Part shown: in pieces, positions 20,161 through 28,534 of the stretch
Position numbering within the stretch: position 1 is the stretch's first letter
How the letters are laid out: each line of letters begins with the position of its first letter
Origin: Bacteroides sp.
Lineage (GTDB): Bacteria; Bacteroidota; Bacteroidia; Bacteroidales; Muribaculaceae
NCBI GenBank assembly: GCA_014802105.1
Contig: JAAVCX010000014.1
Coordinates: forward strand, 1 to 53,609
DNA: 53,609 nucleotides
Reading direction: 5' to 3'
The notes under the pieces: generated by a model
What the model was told of the DNA's origin: nothing
Seen by the model: the letters and a program-made list of their open reading frames with translations, nothing else
The model's database searches: none
Position numbers and translations under genes: made by a program

Positions 20161-20403
20161 TTACTTTCCGAACATGCCACCGAGCATACTGCCGGCTTTG
20201 CTCTTGAGCTCGTCGACAACCGAACCCTTCACGCTGTCAAGGTTGACATTTTCGAGAAGGCCCTGAGCGCCGAGTTTTGAAACTATATCGCCAAACGAAA
20301 GATTCTTCAGGTCAAGAGTCTTGAGAACGTCGGTTACTTTCGTGATGTCAAAGCTATCGCCGAATTTGGCGGTAAGCTGTTTGATGATTTCCTGAATGTC
20401 CAT
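20161..20403 (-). CDS. Small conserved-looking protein of unknown function
   Basis: An 80-residue, mostly helical protein (MDIQEIIKQLTAKFGDSFDI...) with no signal peptide or membrane segment and a Gly/Met-rich tail (AGSMLGGMFGK). The spacing of hydrophobic residues suggests a small helical bundle. It has its own hairpin terminators and is not part of the neighbouring operons. The family is not recognised; small proteins of this look occur in Bacteroidales, but I cannot name one. Confidence 0.75.
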   Translation of the reverse strand: MDIQEIIKQLTAKFGDSFDITKVTDVLKTLDLKNLSFGDIVSKLGAQGLLENVNLDSVKGSVVDELKSKAGSMLGGMFGK

Positions 20404-20497
20404 AATAATCTGAGTGAGGGGGTTACTTTTTTAGATGTTTTTCTTTATAACATCCCACCCCTCCCTAAAGTTCTTTATGTCCATATTTTGGCAAAAC

Positions 20498-20537
20498 ACG
20501 GGAGGTGTGGCATAGAATTTTTTGCCACACCTCCCGT
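20498..20537. terminator. Terminator of the MFS transporter gene
   Basis: ACGGGAGGTGTGGCA (20498-20512) pairs perfectly with TGCCACACCTCCCGT (20523-20537), 10-base T-rich loop. It lies between the transporter stop and the small gene on the minus strand. Confidence 0.8.
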
Positions 20538-20569
20538 TATTGTTTAACCTTGACTTACGGTCACCGGCC

Positions 20570-21886
20570 TCAGGCCTCGGCGTAGGTCTCTTTGATGAAA
20601 TTGACACAGATCGCACCGATCACGAGGAAGACTCCGGCGAGCACCAGCATACTGATCTGATGGCCGCCGAGAAGCGACAGCACTACTCCGCCGAGGGCTG
20701 CGGCACAGATCTGCGGCACACAGATTGTGCCGTTGAAGAGGCCGAGATAGGTGCCCATATTCTTGCCCGAAATCGAGTTGGTGAGGATGGTAAACGGCAT
20801 GGCGAGCATGGCGGCCCAGGCACATCCGATGAGCAGGAACGAGACAAAGAGCAGATACTGGTTGGTGATGAAGAGGGTCGACACGAAGCCTATGCCTCCG
20901 AGCACGAGGCTGAGTGCATAGATTACCTTGTGGCTGCGGAACATCGGGATCACGATAGCCCAGATAACCGAGCCGACAGCCTGGACGGCAAAGAGCACGC
21001 CCACCCAGTTGCCTGCGTTCTGATAGGCAAGCGACTTGGTGTCGGTGGTGCCCCACACTGTCTCGGCGATGGCGCCGTTGGTGTAAGTCCACATATAGAG
21101 GAAAGCCGACCAGCAGAAAAACTGCACCAGTCCCACTGTCCAGAACGTGGCGGGAGCCTTGCGCAGAAGGGTCAGCATGCCCTCTTTCTTCTCTCCGGCC
21201 GGCTCCTCCTTGATGCCGTGATACTCGGCATACTCCTTGGGGGGCATCTCGCGGATAAAGACAAAACTGTAGATCACACAGAGCACCAGCACCGCGGCTC
21301 CGATATAGAACGAATAGGTCACACTGTCGGGCACCACACCCTCGGGGGCGAGGTTGGAGATACCGATGGCTGTCAGGGTGATAGGTGCAAGGTAGCCCAC
21401 GAGGCTACCGGCATTGCACAGGAAACTCTGGATCGAATAAGCCAGACCTTTCTGCCGCTCATTGACCTGATCGCCTACAAGCATCTTGAAAGGCTGCATG
21501 GCCATATTGATCGAGGTGTCGAGAAACATCAGTGCGATAAATCCAAACACCATAGCGCCCGAGATGGTCAGTCCGAAACTTCCGGCATTGGGCAACAGGC
21601 ACATCACGATCACAGCCACGGCCGCACCGATGAGCAGATAGGGTAGACGACGACCGAGACGGTTCCAGGTGCGGTCACTGGCCGACCCGACGATCGGCTG
21701 CACGATAATACCCATCAGCGGAGGCAGTATCCAGAAGAAACTGAGCGAATGAGGATCGGCTCCGATAGTGGCGAAGATACGGGTAATATTGGCGCTCTGA
21801 AGTGCGTAGGCTATCTGTACGCCGAAAAACCCGAAGCTGAGATTCCAGAGTTTCCAGAAACCCTGGTCTGGCTTGGTTTTAGTCAT
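20570..21886 (-). CDS. MFS sugar transporter, SLC45/GPH-like
   Basis: Twelve-segment inner-membrane transporter, probably a proton-coupled sugar (maltose or other oligosaccharide) symporter. The N-terminus (FWKLWNLSFGFFGVQIAYALQ) and PLMGIIVQPIVGSASDRTWNRLGRR, the loop 2-3 motif, are typical of SLC45-like MFS carriers found in Bacteroidales. DTSINMAMQPFKMLVGDQV is another family mark. 438 residues, full length. It stands next to a GH2 beta-galactosidase but is convergent with it and has its own terminator, so shared use of a substrate is only a guess. Confidence 0.9.
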   Translation of the reverse strand: MTKTKPDQGFWKLWNLSFGFFGVQIAYALQSANITRIFATIGADPHSLSFFWILPPLMGIIVQPIVGSASDRTWNRLGRRLPYLLIGAAVAVIVMCLLPNAGSFGLTISGAMVFGFIALMFLDTSINMAMQPFKMLVGDQVNERQKGLAYSIQSFLCNAGSLVGYLAPITLTAIGISNLAPEGVVPDSVTYSFYIGAAVLVLCVIYSFVFIREMPPKEYAEYHGIKEEPAGEKKEGMLTLLRKAPATFWTVGLVQFFCWSAFLYMWTYTNGAIAETVWGTTDTKSLAYQNAGNWVGVLFAVQAVGSVIWAIVIPMFRSHKVIYALSLVLGGIGFVSTLFITNQYLLFVSFLLIGCAWAAMLAMPFTILTNSISGKNMGTYLGLFNGTICVPQICAAALGGVVLSLLGGHQISMLVLAGVFLVIGAICVNFIKETYAEA

Positions 21887-21958
21887 TGTGGAAAGATTTT
21901 ATTAGGTAAGTATGAAAAGGGAAAGTATGATAACAAAACAATTGCGTGAGGCTCAGGT

Positions 21959-22801
21959 TCACTCCGAGAGCGACTTGAGATAACTTATCTCCTCGGGCCA
22001 GAGGCTCTCGTCGGTGGTCTCGAGTATCAGCGGGATGTTGTCCATGCGTGGATCGGCCATCAGCATCTTCCAGAAAGTCTCGCCGAGCACGCCCTGACCG
22101 ATCGGTGCATGGCGGTCTACCTTAGATCCGAGAGCCTTAAGGGTATCGTTGATGTGCATGCCGCAGAGATAGTCAAAACCTATCGTCTCGCCGAAGTGGC
22201 TCCAGGTCTTCTGATATGCCTCGGGGGTAGTCATGTCATAACCGGCCGAATGGGCATGACAGGTGTCGATACACACGCCTACACGGGTCTTGTCCTCGAC
22301 GCGGTCGATGATACGGGCTATCTGCTCAAAGGTATAGCCCAGGTTGCTGCCCTGGCCGGCGGTATTTTCTATCACGGCCTTGACTCCCGAGGTCTTGTCG
22401 AGCAAGATATTTAGCGACTCGGCTATCAGATCGAGACAAGCATCGGGATCGATGAGACCCAGATGGCTGCCGGGATGGAAATTAAGCATTGTCAGACCCA
22501 ACTGACTGCAACGCTCCAGCTCGTCGAGAAAAGCCGCCCGCGATTTTTCGAGCTTCTCGGCATCGGGACTGCCGAGATTGATGAGATAACTGTCATGAGG
22601 AAGTATCGCATCGGGAGTGTAGCCACACTCGGCACAATTCTTCCTGAACGCCTCGGCCTCCTTGGGGCTGATAGGCTTAGAGGCCCAGCGCGAAGGGTTG
22701 CGGGTGAACAGCGCGAAAGCACCTGCACCTATGGCGCGTGCATTGAGAGGAGCGTTGCTGACACCCCCCTCTACCGATACATGAGCTCCGATTAATTTCA
22801 T
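21959..22801 (-). CDS. nfo: Endonuclease IV (AP endonuclease)
   Basis: Zinc-dependent AP endonuclease that nicks DNA 5' to abasic sites in base excision repair. The 280-residue TIM barrel starts IGAHVSVEGGVSNAPLNA and has the metal ligands in NFHPGSHLG, IENTAGQGSNLGY, VCIDTCHAHSAGYD, MHINDTLKALGSKVDRHAPIGQG and LILETTDE, all as in Nfo. Full length. It diverges from hisS across a 98-base gap in which the two promoters overlap. Confidence 0.97.
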   Translation of the reverse strand: MKLIGAHVSVEGGVSNAPLNARAIGAGAFALFTRNPSRWASKPISPKEAEAFRKNCAECGYTPDAILPHDSYLINLGSPDAEKLEKSRAAFLDELERCSQLGLTMLNFHPGSHLGLIDPDACLDLIAESLNILLDKTSGVKAVIENTAGQGSNLGYTFEQIARIIDRVEDKTRVGVCIDTCHAHSAGYDMTTPEAYQKTWSHFGETIGFDYLCGMHINDTLKALGSKVDRHAPIGQGVLGETFWKMLMADPRMDNIPLILETTDESLWPEEISYLKSLSE

Positions 22802-22821
22802 TTCTGTAGAGTTGTTTCATG

Positions 22822-22853
22822 CAAAATTAGCGGAATTTGATTAACTTTGCAAA
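22822..22853 (-). promoter_or_regulatory. Promoter of nfo
   Basis: On the minus strand TTTG (22850-22853), 20 bp, TAATTTTG (22822-22829). It overlaps the hisS -7 box on the other strand, so the two RNA polymerases would compete. Confidence 0.65.
22842..22849 (+). promoter_or_regulatory. -7 box of hisS
   Basis: TAACTTTG, exact consensus, 50 bases before the hisS ATG. No clear -33 TTTG is at the usual spacing. Confidence 0.5.
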
Positions 22854-22899
22854 CAATCTGCCTCACTAATAAAGAAATTACACAACCACCCTATATCTT

Positions 22900-24261
22900 A
22901 TGGCTCAGAAACCTTCTATCCCTAAAGGCACGCGCGACTTCACTCCGGCCGAAATGGCTCGCAGAAACTATATATTCGACACTATCCGCGAGGTGTTTGG
23001 CCTCTATGGCTTCCGCCAGATCGAGACTCCGGCTATGGAAAACCTCTCGACCCTCATGGGTAAATATGGCGAGGAGGGGGACAAACTCCTGTTCAAGATA
23101 CTCAACTCGGGCGACTACCTGCGCGGAGTCGACCGCTCGCTGATCGACAACGACGAGTGTCTGAAACTGGCTGCCCAGCTCTGTGAGAAGGGTCTGCGCT
23201 ACGACCTGACAGTCCCCTTCGCCCGTTTCGTGGTCATGCACCGCGCCGAGCTGCAGATGCCTTTCAAGCGTTTCCAGATACAGCCCGTGTGGCGTGCCGA
23301 CCGCCCTCAGAAGGGCCGTTACAGAGAGTTCTATCAGTGTGACGCCGACGTGGTTGGATCAGACTCTCTGCTCAACGAGGTCGAACTGCTTCAGATCATC
23401 GACGAAGTGTTTGCCCGCCTGGGAGTGCGCATCACCATCAAGCTCAACAACCGTAAAGTGCTTGCCGGCATAGCCGAGCTGGTCGGCGCCCCCGACAAGA
23501 TCATCGACATCACCGTGGCCATCGACAAGATCGACAAGATCGGTCTCGACAAGGTCAAGGAGGAGCTCGCCGAGCGCGGACTCTCGCCCGAAGCCATCGA
23601 TCGCATCACCCCGATCATCACCCTGAGCGGCACCAACGCCGAGCGTCTCGAAAGCCTGAAGGCACTGATGGCATCGAGCGAAGTCGGCCTCAAGGGTGTC
23701 GAAGAACTGATCACGGTCATCGACTCGACCGCGGCTCTGGGTCTGCGCGCCGATCTCGAGCTCGACGTCTCGCTGGCCCGCGGTCTCAACTACTATACCG
23801 GCACCATCATCGAGGTCAAGGCCCGCGACGTGGAGATAGGCTCCATCACCGGCGGCGGCCGCTACGACAATCTCACGGGTGTCTTCGGCCTCCCGGGCCT
23901 CTCGGGCGTGGGTATCTCGTTTGGCGCCGACCGCATCTATGACGTGCTCAACGCCCTCGATCTCTATCCCGCCGACATCCAGGGAGCCGCGCGCATCATG
24001 TTTGCCAATCTGGGCGAGGCCGAGGCGGCCCGCTCGCTCCAGGTAGCCCGCGAGGTGCGCCGGGCAGGTATCTCGGCCGAGGTCTATCCCGACGCCGCCA
24101 AAATGAAAAAACAGATGTCGCGCGCCGATGCCCTCGGCATCCCCTATGTAGGCATCATCGGCGAGACCGAGCTTCAGGAGGGCACCGTGACACTCAAGAA
24201 CATGACCACCGGCGAGCAGTCTCAGCTCAATGTCGACGACCTCATCAAAGCACTCTCCTGA
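22900..24261 (+). CDS. hisS: Histidyl-tRNA synthetase
   Basis: Class II synthetase that charges tRNA-His. Motif 1 region [18 protein letters not shown] is at the N-terminus. Motif 2 is in [20 protein letters not shown] (about 130-150), the histidine-specific motifs are in [15 protein letters not shown] and [11 protein letters not shown], and motif 3 is in [15 protein letters not shown]. The anticodon-binding domain closes the 453-residue protein. mlaE begins one base after the stop, so hisS heads a four-gene run (hisS, mlaE, mlaF, methyltransferase). Confidence 0.98.
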   Translation: MAQKPSIPKGTRDFTPAEMARRNYIFDTIREVFGLYGFRQIETPAMENLSTLMGKYGEEGDKLLFKILNSGDYLRGVDRSLIDNDECLKLAAQLCEKGLRYDLTVPFARFVVMHRAELQMPFKRFQIQPVWRADRPQKGRYREFYQCDADVVGSDSLLNEVELLQIIDEVFARLGVRITIKLNNRKVLAGIAELVGAPDKIIDITVAIDKIDKIGLDKVKEELAERGLSPEAIDRITPIITLSGTNAERLESLKALMASSEVGLKGVEELITVIDSTAALGLRADLELDVSLARGLNYYTGTIIEVKARDVEIGSITGGGRYDNLTGVFGLPGLSGVGISFGADRIYDVLNALDLYPADIQGAARIMFANLGEAEAARSLQVAREVRRAGISAEVYPDAAKMKKQMSRADALGIPYVGIIGETELQEGTVTLKNMTTGEQSQLNVDDLIKALS

Positions 24262-24262
24262 G

Positions 24263-25012
24263 ATGATAATCACTGAATCGCTGGCCACCTTCGGCCGCTA
24301 TTGCACGTTCATGACCAGGGTGGTCTCACGCCCCGAGCGTTGGCGCATCTTCCTGCAGCGCACAGTAGCCGAGATCACCAAGCTTGGCATCGACTCCATC
24401 CCGCTGGTGCTCGTCATCTCGGTGTTTATCGGAGCCGTGTGTACCATACAGATGCAACTCAACATCATGTCGCCGCTCATCCCGGCCTATTCGACCGGTC
24501 TGGCCACACGCGAGATCATCCTGCTGGAGTTTTCCAACTCTATCCTGTGTCTCATACTGGCCGGTAAGGTCGGCTCGAACATAGCCTCGGAGATAGGCAC
24601 CATGAGAGTGACCGAGCAGATCGACGCCCTCGACATCATGGGCATCAACTCGGCCTGCTTCCTGGTGCTCCCCAAGGTGATCGGCTTCCTGCTGTTCATG
24701 CCGGTGCTGGTAGTGTTCTGTATCTTCACCTCCATTATGGGCGGAGTGCTCATCTCGACCTTCACCGACATTATTCCCCTCAACAGATTTATCTACGGTA
24801 TCCAGACACTGTTTCAAGAATGGTATGTGTGGTATGGCCTGATCAAATCTCTATTCTTCTCCTTTATCATCACTACCGTGGCAGCCTTCTATGGCTACTA
24901 TGTCAAGGGCGGCGCGCTCGAGGTCGGCAAGGCTTCGACCAACGCCGTGGTGGCCTCAAGTATTCTGATACTGTTGCTCGACGTAGTGCTCACCAAACTC
25001 CTGCTCCAATGA
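24263..25012 (+). CDS. mlaE: MlaE-family ABC permease
   Basis: Inner-membrane permease of an Mla-type phospholipid transporter that moves lipids between the inner and outer membranes. The 249-residue protein has the MlaE/YrbE pattern: PLVLVISVFIGAVCTIQMQL, GLATREIILLEFSNSILCLI, then GKVGSNIASEIGTMRVTEQIDAL (the conserved coupling region), and three C-terminal segments. ATG 24263 is preferred over an upstream in-frame ATG (24230) that lies inside hisS. It overlaps mlaF by 4 bases. An MlaD-type substrate-binding gene is not next to this pair. Confidence 0.93.
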   Translation: MIITESLATFGRYCTFMTRVVSRPERWRIFLQRTVAEITKLGIDSIPLVLVISVFIGAVCTIQMQLNIMSPLIPAYSTGLATREIILLEFSNSILCLILAGKVGSNIASEIGTMRVTEQIDALDIMGINSACFLVLPKVIGFLLFMPVLVVFCIFTSIMGGVLISTFTDIIPLNRFIYGIQTLFQEWYVWYGLIKSLFFSFIITTVAAFYGYYVKGGALEVGKASTNAVVASSILILLLDVVLTKLLLQ

Positions 25013-25779
25013 TCGAAGTCAGAAATCTCACCAAGTCATTTGACGGGCGCACTATACTTCACGATGTCAGCGCCACCTTCGAGACCGGCAAGACCAATCT
25101 GATCATCGGTCAGAGCGGTTCGGGCAAAACAGTGCTGATCAAGTCGATCATCGGTCTGATACGTCCCGAGAAGGGAGAGATACTCTATGACGGCCGCGAC
25201 ATCATGAAGATGGACACCGATCAGATCAAGGAGCTGCGCAAGGAGATCGGTATGCTCTTCCAGGGGTCGGCCCTCTTTGACTCGGAGACGGTGCTCGGCA
25301 ACGTAGCCTTCCCGCTGACCATGTTTACCGACATGACGGCCGCCGAGATCTATGACCGCGCACAGTTCTGTATCGAGCGTGTCAACCTCAAGGGCGCCGA
25401 CTCGAAATACCCCTCCGAGATCTCGGGCGGCATGCAGAAACGTGTGGCCATCGCCCGCGCCATCGCGCTCAATCCCAAATACCTGTTCTGTGACGAGCCC
25501 AACTCGGGCCTCGACCCGCGCACCTCGATAGTGATCGACGAGCTGCTCAGCGACATCACCCACGAGTATAACATCACCACCATAATCAATACCCACGACA
25601 TGAACTCGGTGCTCGGCATCGGCGAGAACATCATCTTCATCAACAAGGGCTATCGCGAATGGGTGGGCGACATGAACCAGATCTACCACACCGCCAACGA
25701 GGCCCTCAATAACTTTGTCTTTGCCAACGACCTGTTTCAGAAGGTCAAGCAGTATGTACTCAGCCACGAGCACCATTGA
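25009..25779 (+). CDS. mlaF: MlaF-family ABC ATPase
   Basis: ATPase that drives the MlaE permease. The 256-residue protein has Walker A GQSGSGKT (about residues 35-42), Q-loop GMLFQGSALFDSETV, signature EISGGMQKRVAIARA, Walker B LFCDEPNSGLDP and switch His in NTHDM. The FQGSALFDS and SGGMQKR stretches are typical of MlaF. ATG 25009 overlaps the mlaE stop (ATGA), showing translational coupling; longer in-frame starts lie within mlaE. The next gene starts 4 bases after its stop. Confidence 0.94.
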   Translation: MIEVRNLTKSFDGRTILHDVSATFETGKTNLIIGQSGSGKTVLIKSIIGLIRPEKGEILYDGRDIMKMDTDQIKELRKEIGMLFQGSALFDSETVLGNVAFPLTMFTDMTAAEIYDRAQFCIERVNLKGADSKYPSEISGGMQKRVAIARAIALNPKYLFCDEPNSGLDPRTSIVIDELLSDITHEYNITTIINTHDMNSVLGIGENIIFINKGYREWVGDMNQIYHTANEALNNFVFANDLFQKVKQYVLSHEHH

Positions 25780-25783
25780 ACCC

Positions 25784-26590
25784 ATGAACCGTATCCACCA
25801 CATCGACAGCCTCGACCATCAGGGCCTCGAAGTGTACACCTCGCTCACCGAGGCCCAGCTACGCAACCGTCTCGACCCGGCCATGGGAGTGTTCATAGCC
25901 GAGAGTCCCAAGGTGATACGTGTGGCTGTTTCGGCCGGCTACACCCCCCTGTCGATGCTCTGTGAAGAGCGACATATCTCAGGCGATGCCGCCGAGATCA
26001 TAGAACGGTTTCCCGACATGCCGGTCTACACCGGCTCACGTGAACTGCTTGCCCGGCTCACAGGCTACACGCTCACTCGCGGAGTGCTCTGTGCCATGAG
26101 GCGGCCCCAGTTGCCCCCGATAGAGGAGGTGATCAAAGGAGCGCGACGCGTAGCCGTGATCGACGGAGTGGTCGACACCACCAACATAGGAGCAATCTTC
26201 CGCTCGGCCGCCGCTCTCGACATAGATGCGGTGTTGCTGACACCGACATCGTGTGATCCGCTCAACCGGCGCGCAGTCAGGGTGTCGATGGGCACAGTCT
26301 TTCTGGTGCCCTGGACATTCATAAAGTCGCCCGGGGAATTGCGCGACTACGGATTCAAGACCGCGGCCATGGCTCTGACCGACCGCTCTGTATCGATCGA
26401 CGAGGCGCGCCTCTGCGGAGAGCCGCGCCTCGCCCTGATACTTGGCACCGAGGGTGACGGCCTGCCACAGGCCACCATCGACTCGGCCGACTATGTGGCC
26501 CGCATCCCGATGAGCCACGGTGTGGACTCGCTCAACGTGGCGGCCGCAGCAGCCGTAGCCTTCTGGCAGCTCAGAGTCAGGGGAGAGTGA
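25784..26590 (+). CDS. TrmH/SpoU family RNA methyltransferase (two-domain)
   Basis: Ribose 2'-O-methyltransferase with an N-terminal substrate-binding domain (residues 1-100, containing FIAESPKVIRVAVSAGY) and a C-terminal SPOUT domain. Motif 1 is VVDTTNIGAIFRSAAALDID, motif 2 LILGTEGDGLPQATIDSADY and motif 3 RIPMSHGVDSLNVAAAAAVA. This layout resembles rRNA methyltransferases such as RlmB; the target is not known. ATG 25784 is 4 bases after mlaF; an earlier in-frame ATG lies within mlaF. Its last 14 bases overlap the convergent pectate lyase gene. Confidence 0.92.
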   Translation: MNRIHHIDSLDHQGLEVYTSLTEAQLRNRLDPAMGVFIAESPKVIRVAVSAGYTPLSMLCEERHISGDAAEIIERFPDMPVYTGSRELLARLTGYTLTRGVLCAMRRPQLPPIEEVIKGARRVAVIDGVVDTTNIGAIFRSAAALDIDAVLLTPTSCDPLNRRAVRVSMGTVFLVPWTFIKSPGELRDYGFKTAAMALTDRSVSIDEARLCGEPRLALILGTEGDGLPQATIDSADYVARIPMSHGVDSLNVAAAAAVAFWQLRVRGE

Positions 26591-27713
26591 TGCCCGACTG
26601 AGAGAACTCTACCGGTGTCTCGCCATGGCGGCGACACCAGGAGTCGTAGACGTCGTAGAGAGCAAGAGCCGAATCGTTATACCATCCGTAACCATTGCGA
26701 CGCTCGTCGCCGATCTCGTCGAGATGCCGGCGAGGCACCCCGTCGCGGTCACAGACGTAAGGAAGCTCCTCGTCAAGATCATAGAAACGAGCCCAGATAG
26801 GCCCTGCACCATCCTCGGCCAGGAGCGTGGAATTAATACGCCTGCCCTCGGCATCGAAATGAGCATAGCGGTAGCCCATGATCTTATGAGAGTCAAGCCA
26901 CGCCATAGCACCGTGAACAGCCGCCTTCACGCTGTCGTCGGGCTCAGGCAGCGACATGAGTAGATCGACAAGCCCCACACTCTCGCTCGAGCAATAGGAG
27001 GGGAGCTCATAGGCACGCGCAGGAGCCGGCAGAAAAGTATCGCGGTAGTGTTGCTGACACCACACCGTAGGCTTCCCATCCTTGCGTATCTGGGTGGCGA
27101 GTATACAGGCTATGCCACGGTCAAAGGAATCCTTGAGCCTCTCGCGCAACTCGGGAGTGACTATATCACTGTCGGCGCTATAAGGCTCAGCTCCGTCACG
27201 CATGTCGCGTATGACCTCGAGAGTGTTGCGCATAGCGTGGTCGTTATATGTGATATGTATCTGATAACCGTGATTGTCGGGCCAGAACTGGGGCCAACCG
27301 CCCGAGGGATACTGTCCGGCCAGAAGAAACTCAATGCCGCGTCTCACCGCGTCGCGATACTTCCTGTCGCCGGTAGCATTATAGAGACGGGCCAGATAGG
27401 CCATCTGGAGAGTCGTGGCATTGTTATCGATTGTCGAGTCAAAAGTATTCTCCTTGTCTGAAAGTATAGCGTGACGCTGCTCGTCGGTGAAAGGAGTACA
27501 CATATCCATATTCTTTGGCCACCCACCGGTGACGCGCTGATAGAGAAGCACCTGGTCGCCTATGCGACGGGCCTCGTCAGTAACAAAAAATTTCTCGGAA
27601 CGAGCCTTAAGCTGACGGTTTTTGGGAAACTTCGCGGCCTGCACCTCCGATGATACACCTGTCAGGAGCACACTTGCCGCAAACATCATAGCCTTATAAA
27701 ACTTATATTTCAT
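26577..27713 (-). CDS. Secreted pectate lyase, PL10 family
   Basis: Polysaccharide lyase that cleaves polygalacturonate by beta-elimination, using Ca2+. A signal peptide is present (cut near VSSEVQA). The family-10 marks are visible: TGGWPKNMDM (about residue 63), DNNATTLQMAYLARLY, AGQYPSGGWPQFWPD, ITYNDHAMRNTLEVIRD, and GAGPIWARFYDLDEE, whose Arg corresponds by motif to the catalytic base region. 378 residues, a single catalytic domain. It lies alone with its own promoter; no SusC/D pair is adjacent. The gene ends inside the 3' end of the convergent methyltransferase gene. Confidence 0.93.
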   Translation of the reverse strand: MKYKFYKAMMFAASVLLTGVSSEVQAAKFPKNRQLKARSEKFFVTDEARRIGDQVLLYQRVTGGWPKNMDMCTPFTDEQRHAILSDKENTFDSTIDNNATTLQMAYLARLYNATGDRKYRDAVRRGIEFLLAGQYPSGGWPQFWPDNHGYQIHITYNDHAMRNTLEVIRDMRDGAEPYSADSDIVTPELRERLKDSFDRGIACILATQIRKDGKPTVWCQQHYRDTFLPAPARAYELPSYCSSESVGLVDLLMSLPEPDDSVKAAVHGAMAWLDSHKIMGYRYAHFDAEGRRINSTLLAEDGAGPIWARFYDLDEELPYVCDRDGVPRRHLDEIGDERRNGYGWYNDSALALYDVYDSWCRRHGETPVEFSQSGITLP

Positions 27714-27735
27714 GGTAAAGTGGAATATTCTGACT

Positions 27736-27766
27736 CAAAAGTACACAAAAAAGCCCTTTTACGCAA
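27736..27766 (-). promoter_or_regulatory. Promoter of the pectate lyase gene
   Basis: On the minus strand TTG (27764-27766), 20 bp, TACTTTTG (27736-27743), about 22 bases before the start codon. Confidence 0.6.
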
Positions 27767-27826
27767 GTATATCAAGACTATCCCTGGCTGACCCGACCGG
27801 CCATACCAAAAGTCAACATTTGTAAA

Positions 27827-27856
27827 TTGTAACTTTCGATATTTTATGTATCTTTG
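27827..27856 (+). promoter_or_regulatory. Promoter of the DKNYY-repeat gene
   Basis: TTG (27827-27829), 19 bp, TATCTTTG (27849-27856); ATG 27906 follows about 50 bases later. Confidence 0.7.
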
Positions 27857-27905
27857 CGGCCATAACCTTTGACAACTGCATACCATCATTTTAACCGTCA
27901 CACCA

Positions 27906-28523
27906 ATGAAAAAGATATTGTACATATTATATATAGTTCTAAGCGTTGCCGACTTCAATCTTCATGCTGAGGAGCGCCATGCCGGTCATCGTGGACACAA
28001 TGCCTACGAGCAATATGGCCACTCCCATCACTCTCCTTATTTCATAAGCAATGGCAAGGTATTTTTTGACGGACAAAAGATTGAAGGTGCATTTGCCTCA
28101 AGTTTCAAGATACTTCGTGACGGCTATGCCAAAGACACCTGGAATGTGTACTACTGCGGCAATAAAATGACCGGAGCATCAGCAGGTAGTTTCAAAGTGC
28201 TGGGCTACGGTTACGCAAAGGACACATGGAACGTGTACTACAACGGCTCAAAAATCGAAGGAGCCAGCGCTAACAGTTTCAGTATCCTCTCCGACTGGTA
28301 TGCCAAGGATACATGGAATGTGTACTATGATGGAAAGAAAATACCCGGAGCGTCGGCAAACAGTTTCAAAGTGCTGCGTGACGGTTATGCCATGGACACC
28401 TGGAATGTATATTTCGACGCGGTGAAGATAAACGGAGCGCAGGCGCACAGCTTCAAAGTGCTCCGCGACGGTTACGCCAAAGACACATGGAACACCTATT
28501 ACTATGGTAAGAAAATCGACTGA
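27906..28523 (+). CDS. Secreted DKNYY-family repeat protein
   Basis: A 205-residue protein with a signal peptide (MKKILYILYIVLSVADFNLHA) and a His-rich linker. Almost exactly periodic repeats of 29 residues follow: SFKVLRDGYAKDTWNVYY-x-GKKI-x-GA-x-A, about five copies from residue 56 to the end, the last one shortened. The repeats match the DKNYY family found in surface and secreted proteins; their partner or ligand is unknown. Repeats also show at the DNA level (period 87 bp, diverged at third positions), so the array arose by duplication and has since drifted. It is followed by a lipoprotein gene 11 bases on, probably in one transcript. Confidence 0.88.
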   Translation: MKKILYILYIVLSVADFNLHAEERHAGHRGHNAYEQYGHSHHSPYFISNGKVFFDGQKIEGAFASSFKILRDGYAKDTWNVYYCGNKMTGASAGSFKVLGYGYAKDTWNVYYNGSKIEGASANSFSILSDWYAKDTWNVYYDGKKIPGASANSFKVLRDGYAMDTWNVYFDAVKINGAQAHSFKVLRDGYAKDTWNTYYYGKKID

Positions 28524-28534
28524 CTTTAATTGAC

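Noticed and set aside
23359-24288. 309-codon minus-strand frame opposite hisS
   Set aside because: Asp/Gly/Val-rich shadow of hisS, with no recognisable domain.
27710-27958. 82-codon minus-strand frame upstream of the pectate lyase gene
   Set aside because: It overlaps both the pectate lyase and DKNYY promoters and the DKNYY start; composition is not protein-like.
28074-28523. Repeats in the DKNYY gene as a CRISPR array
   Set aside because: The 87-bp period is coding, diverged at third positions, and has no spacer structure.
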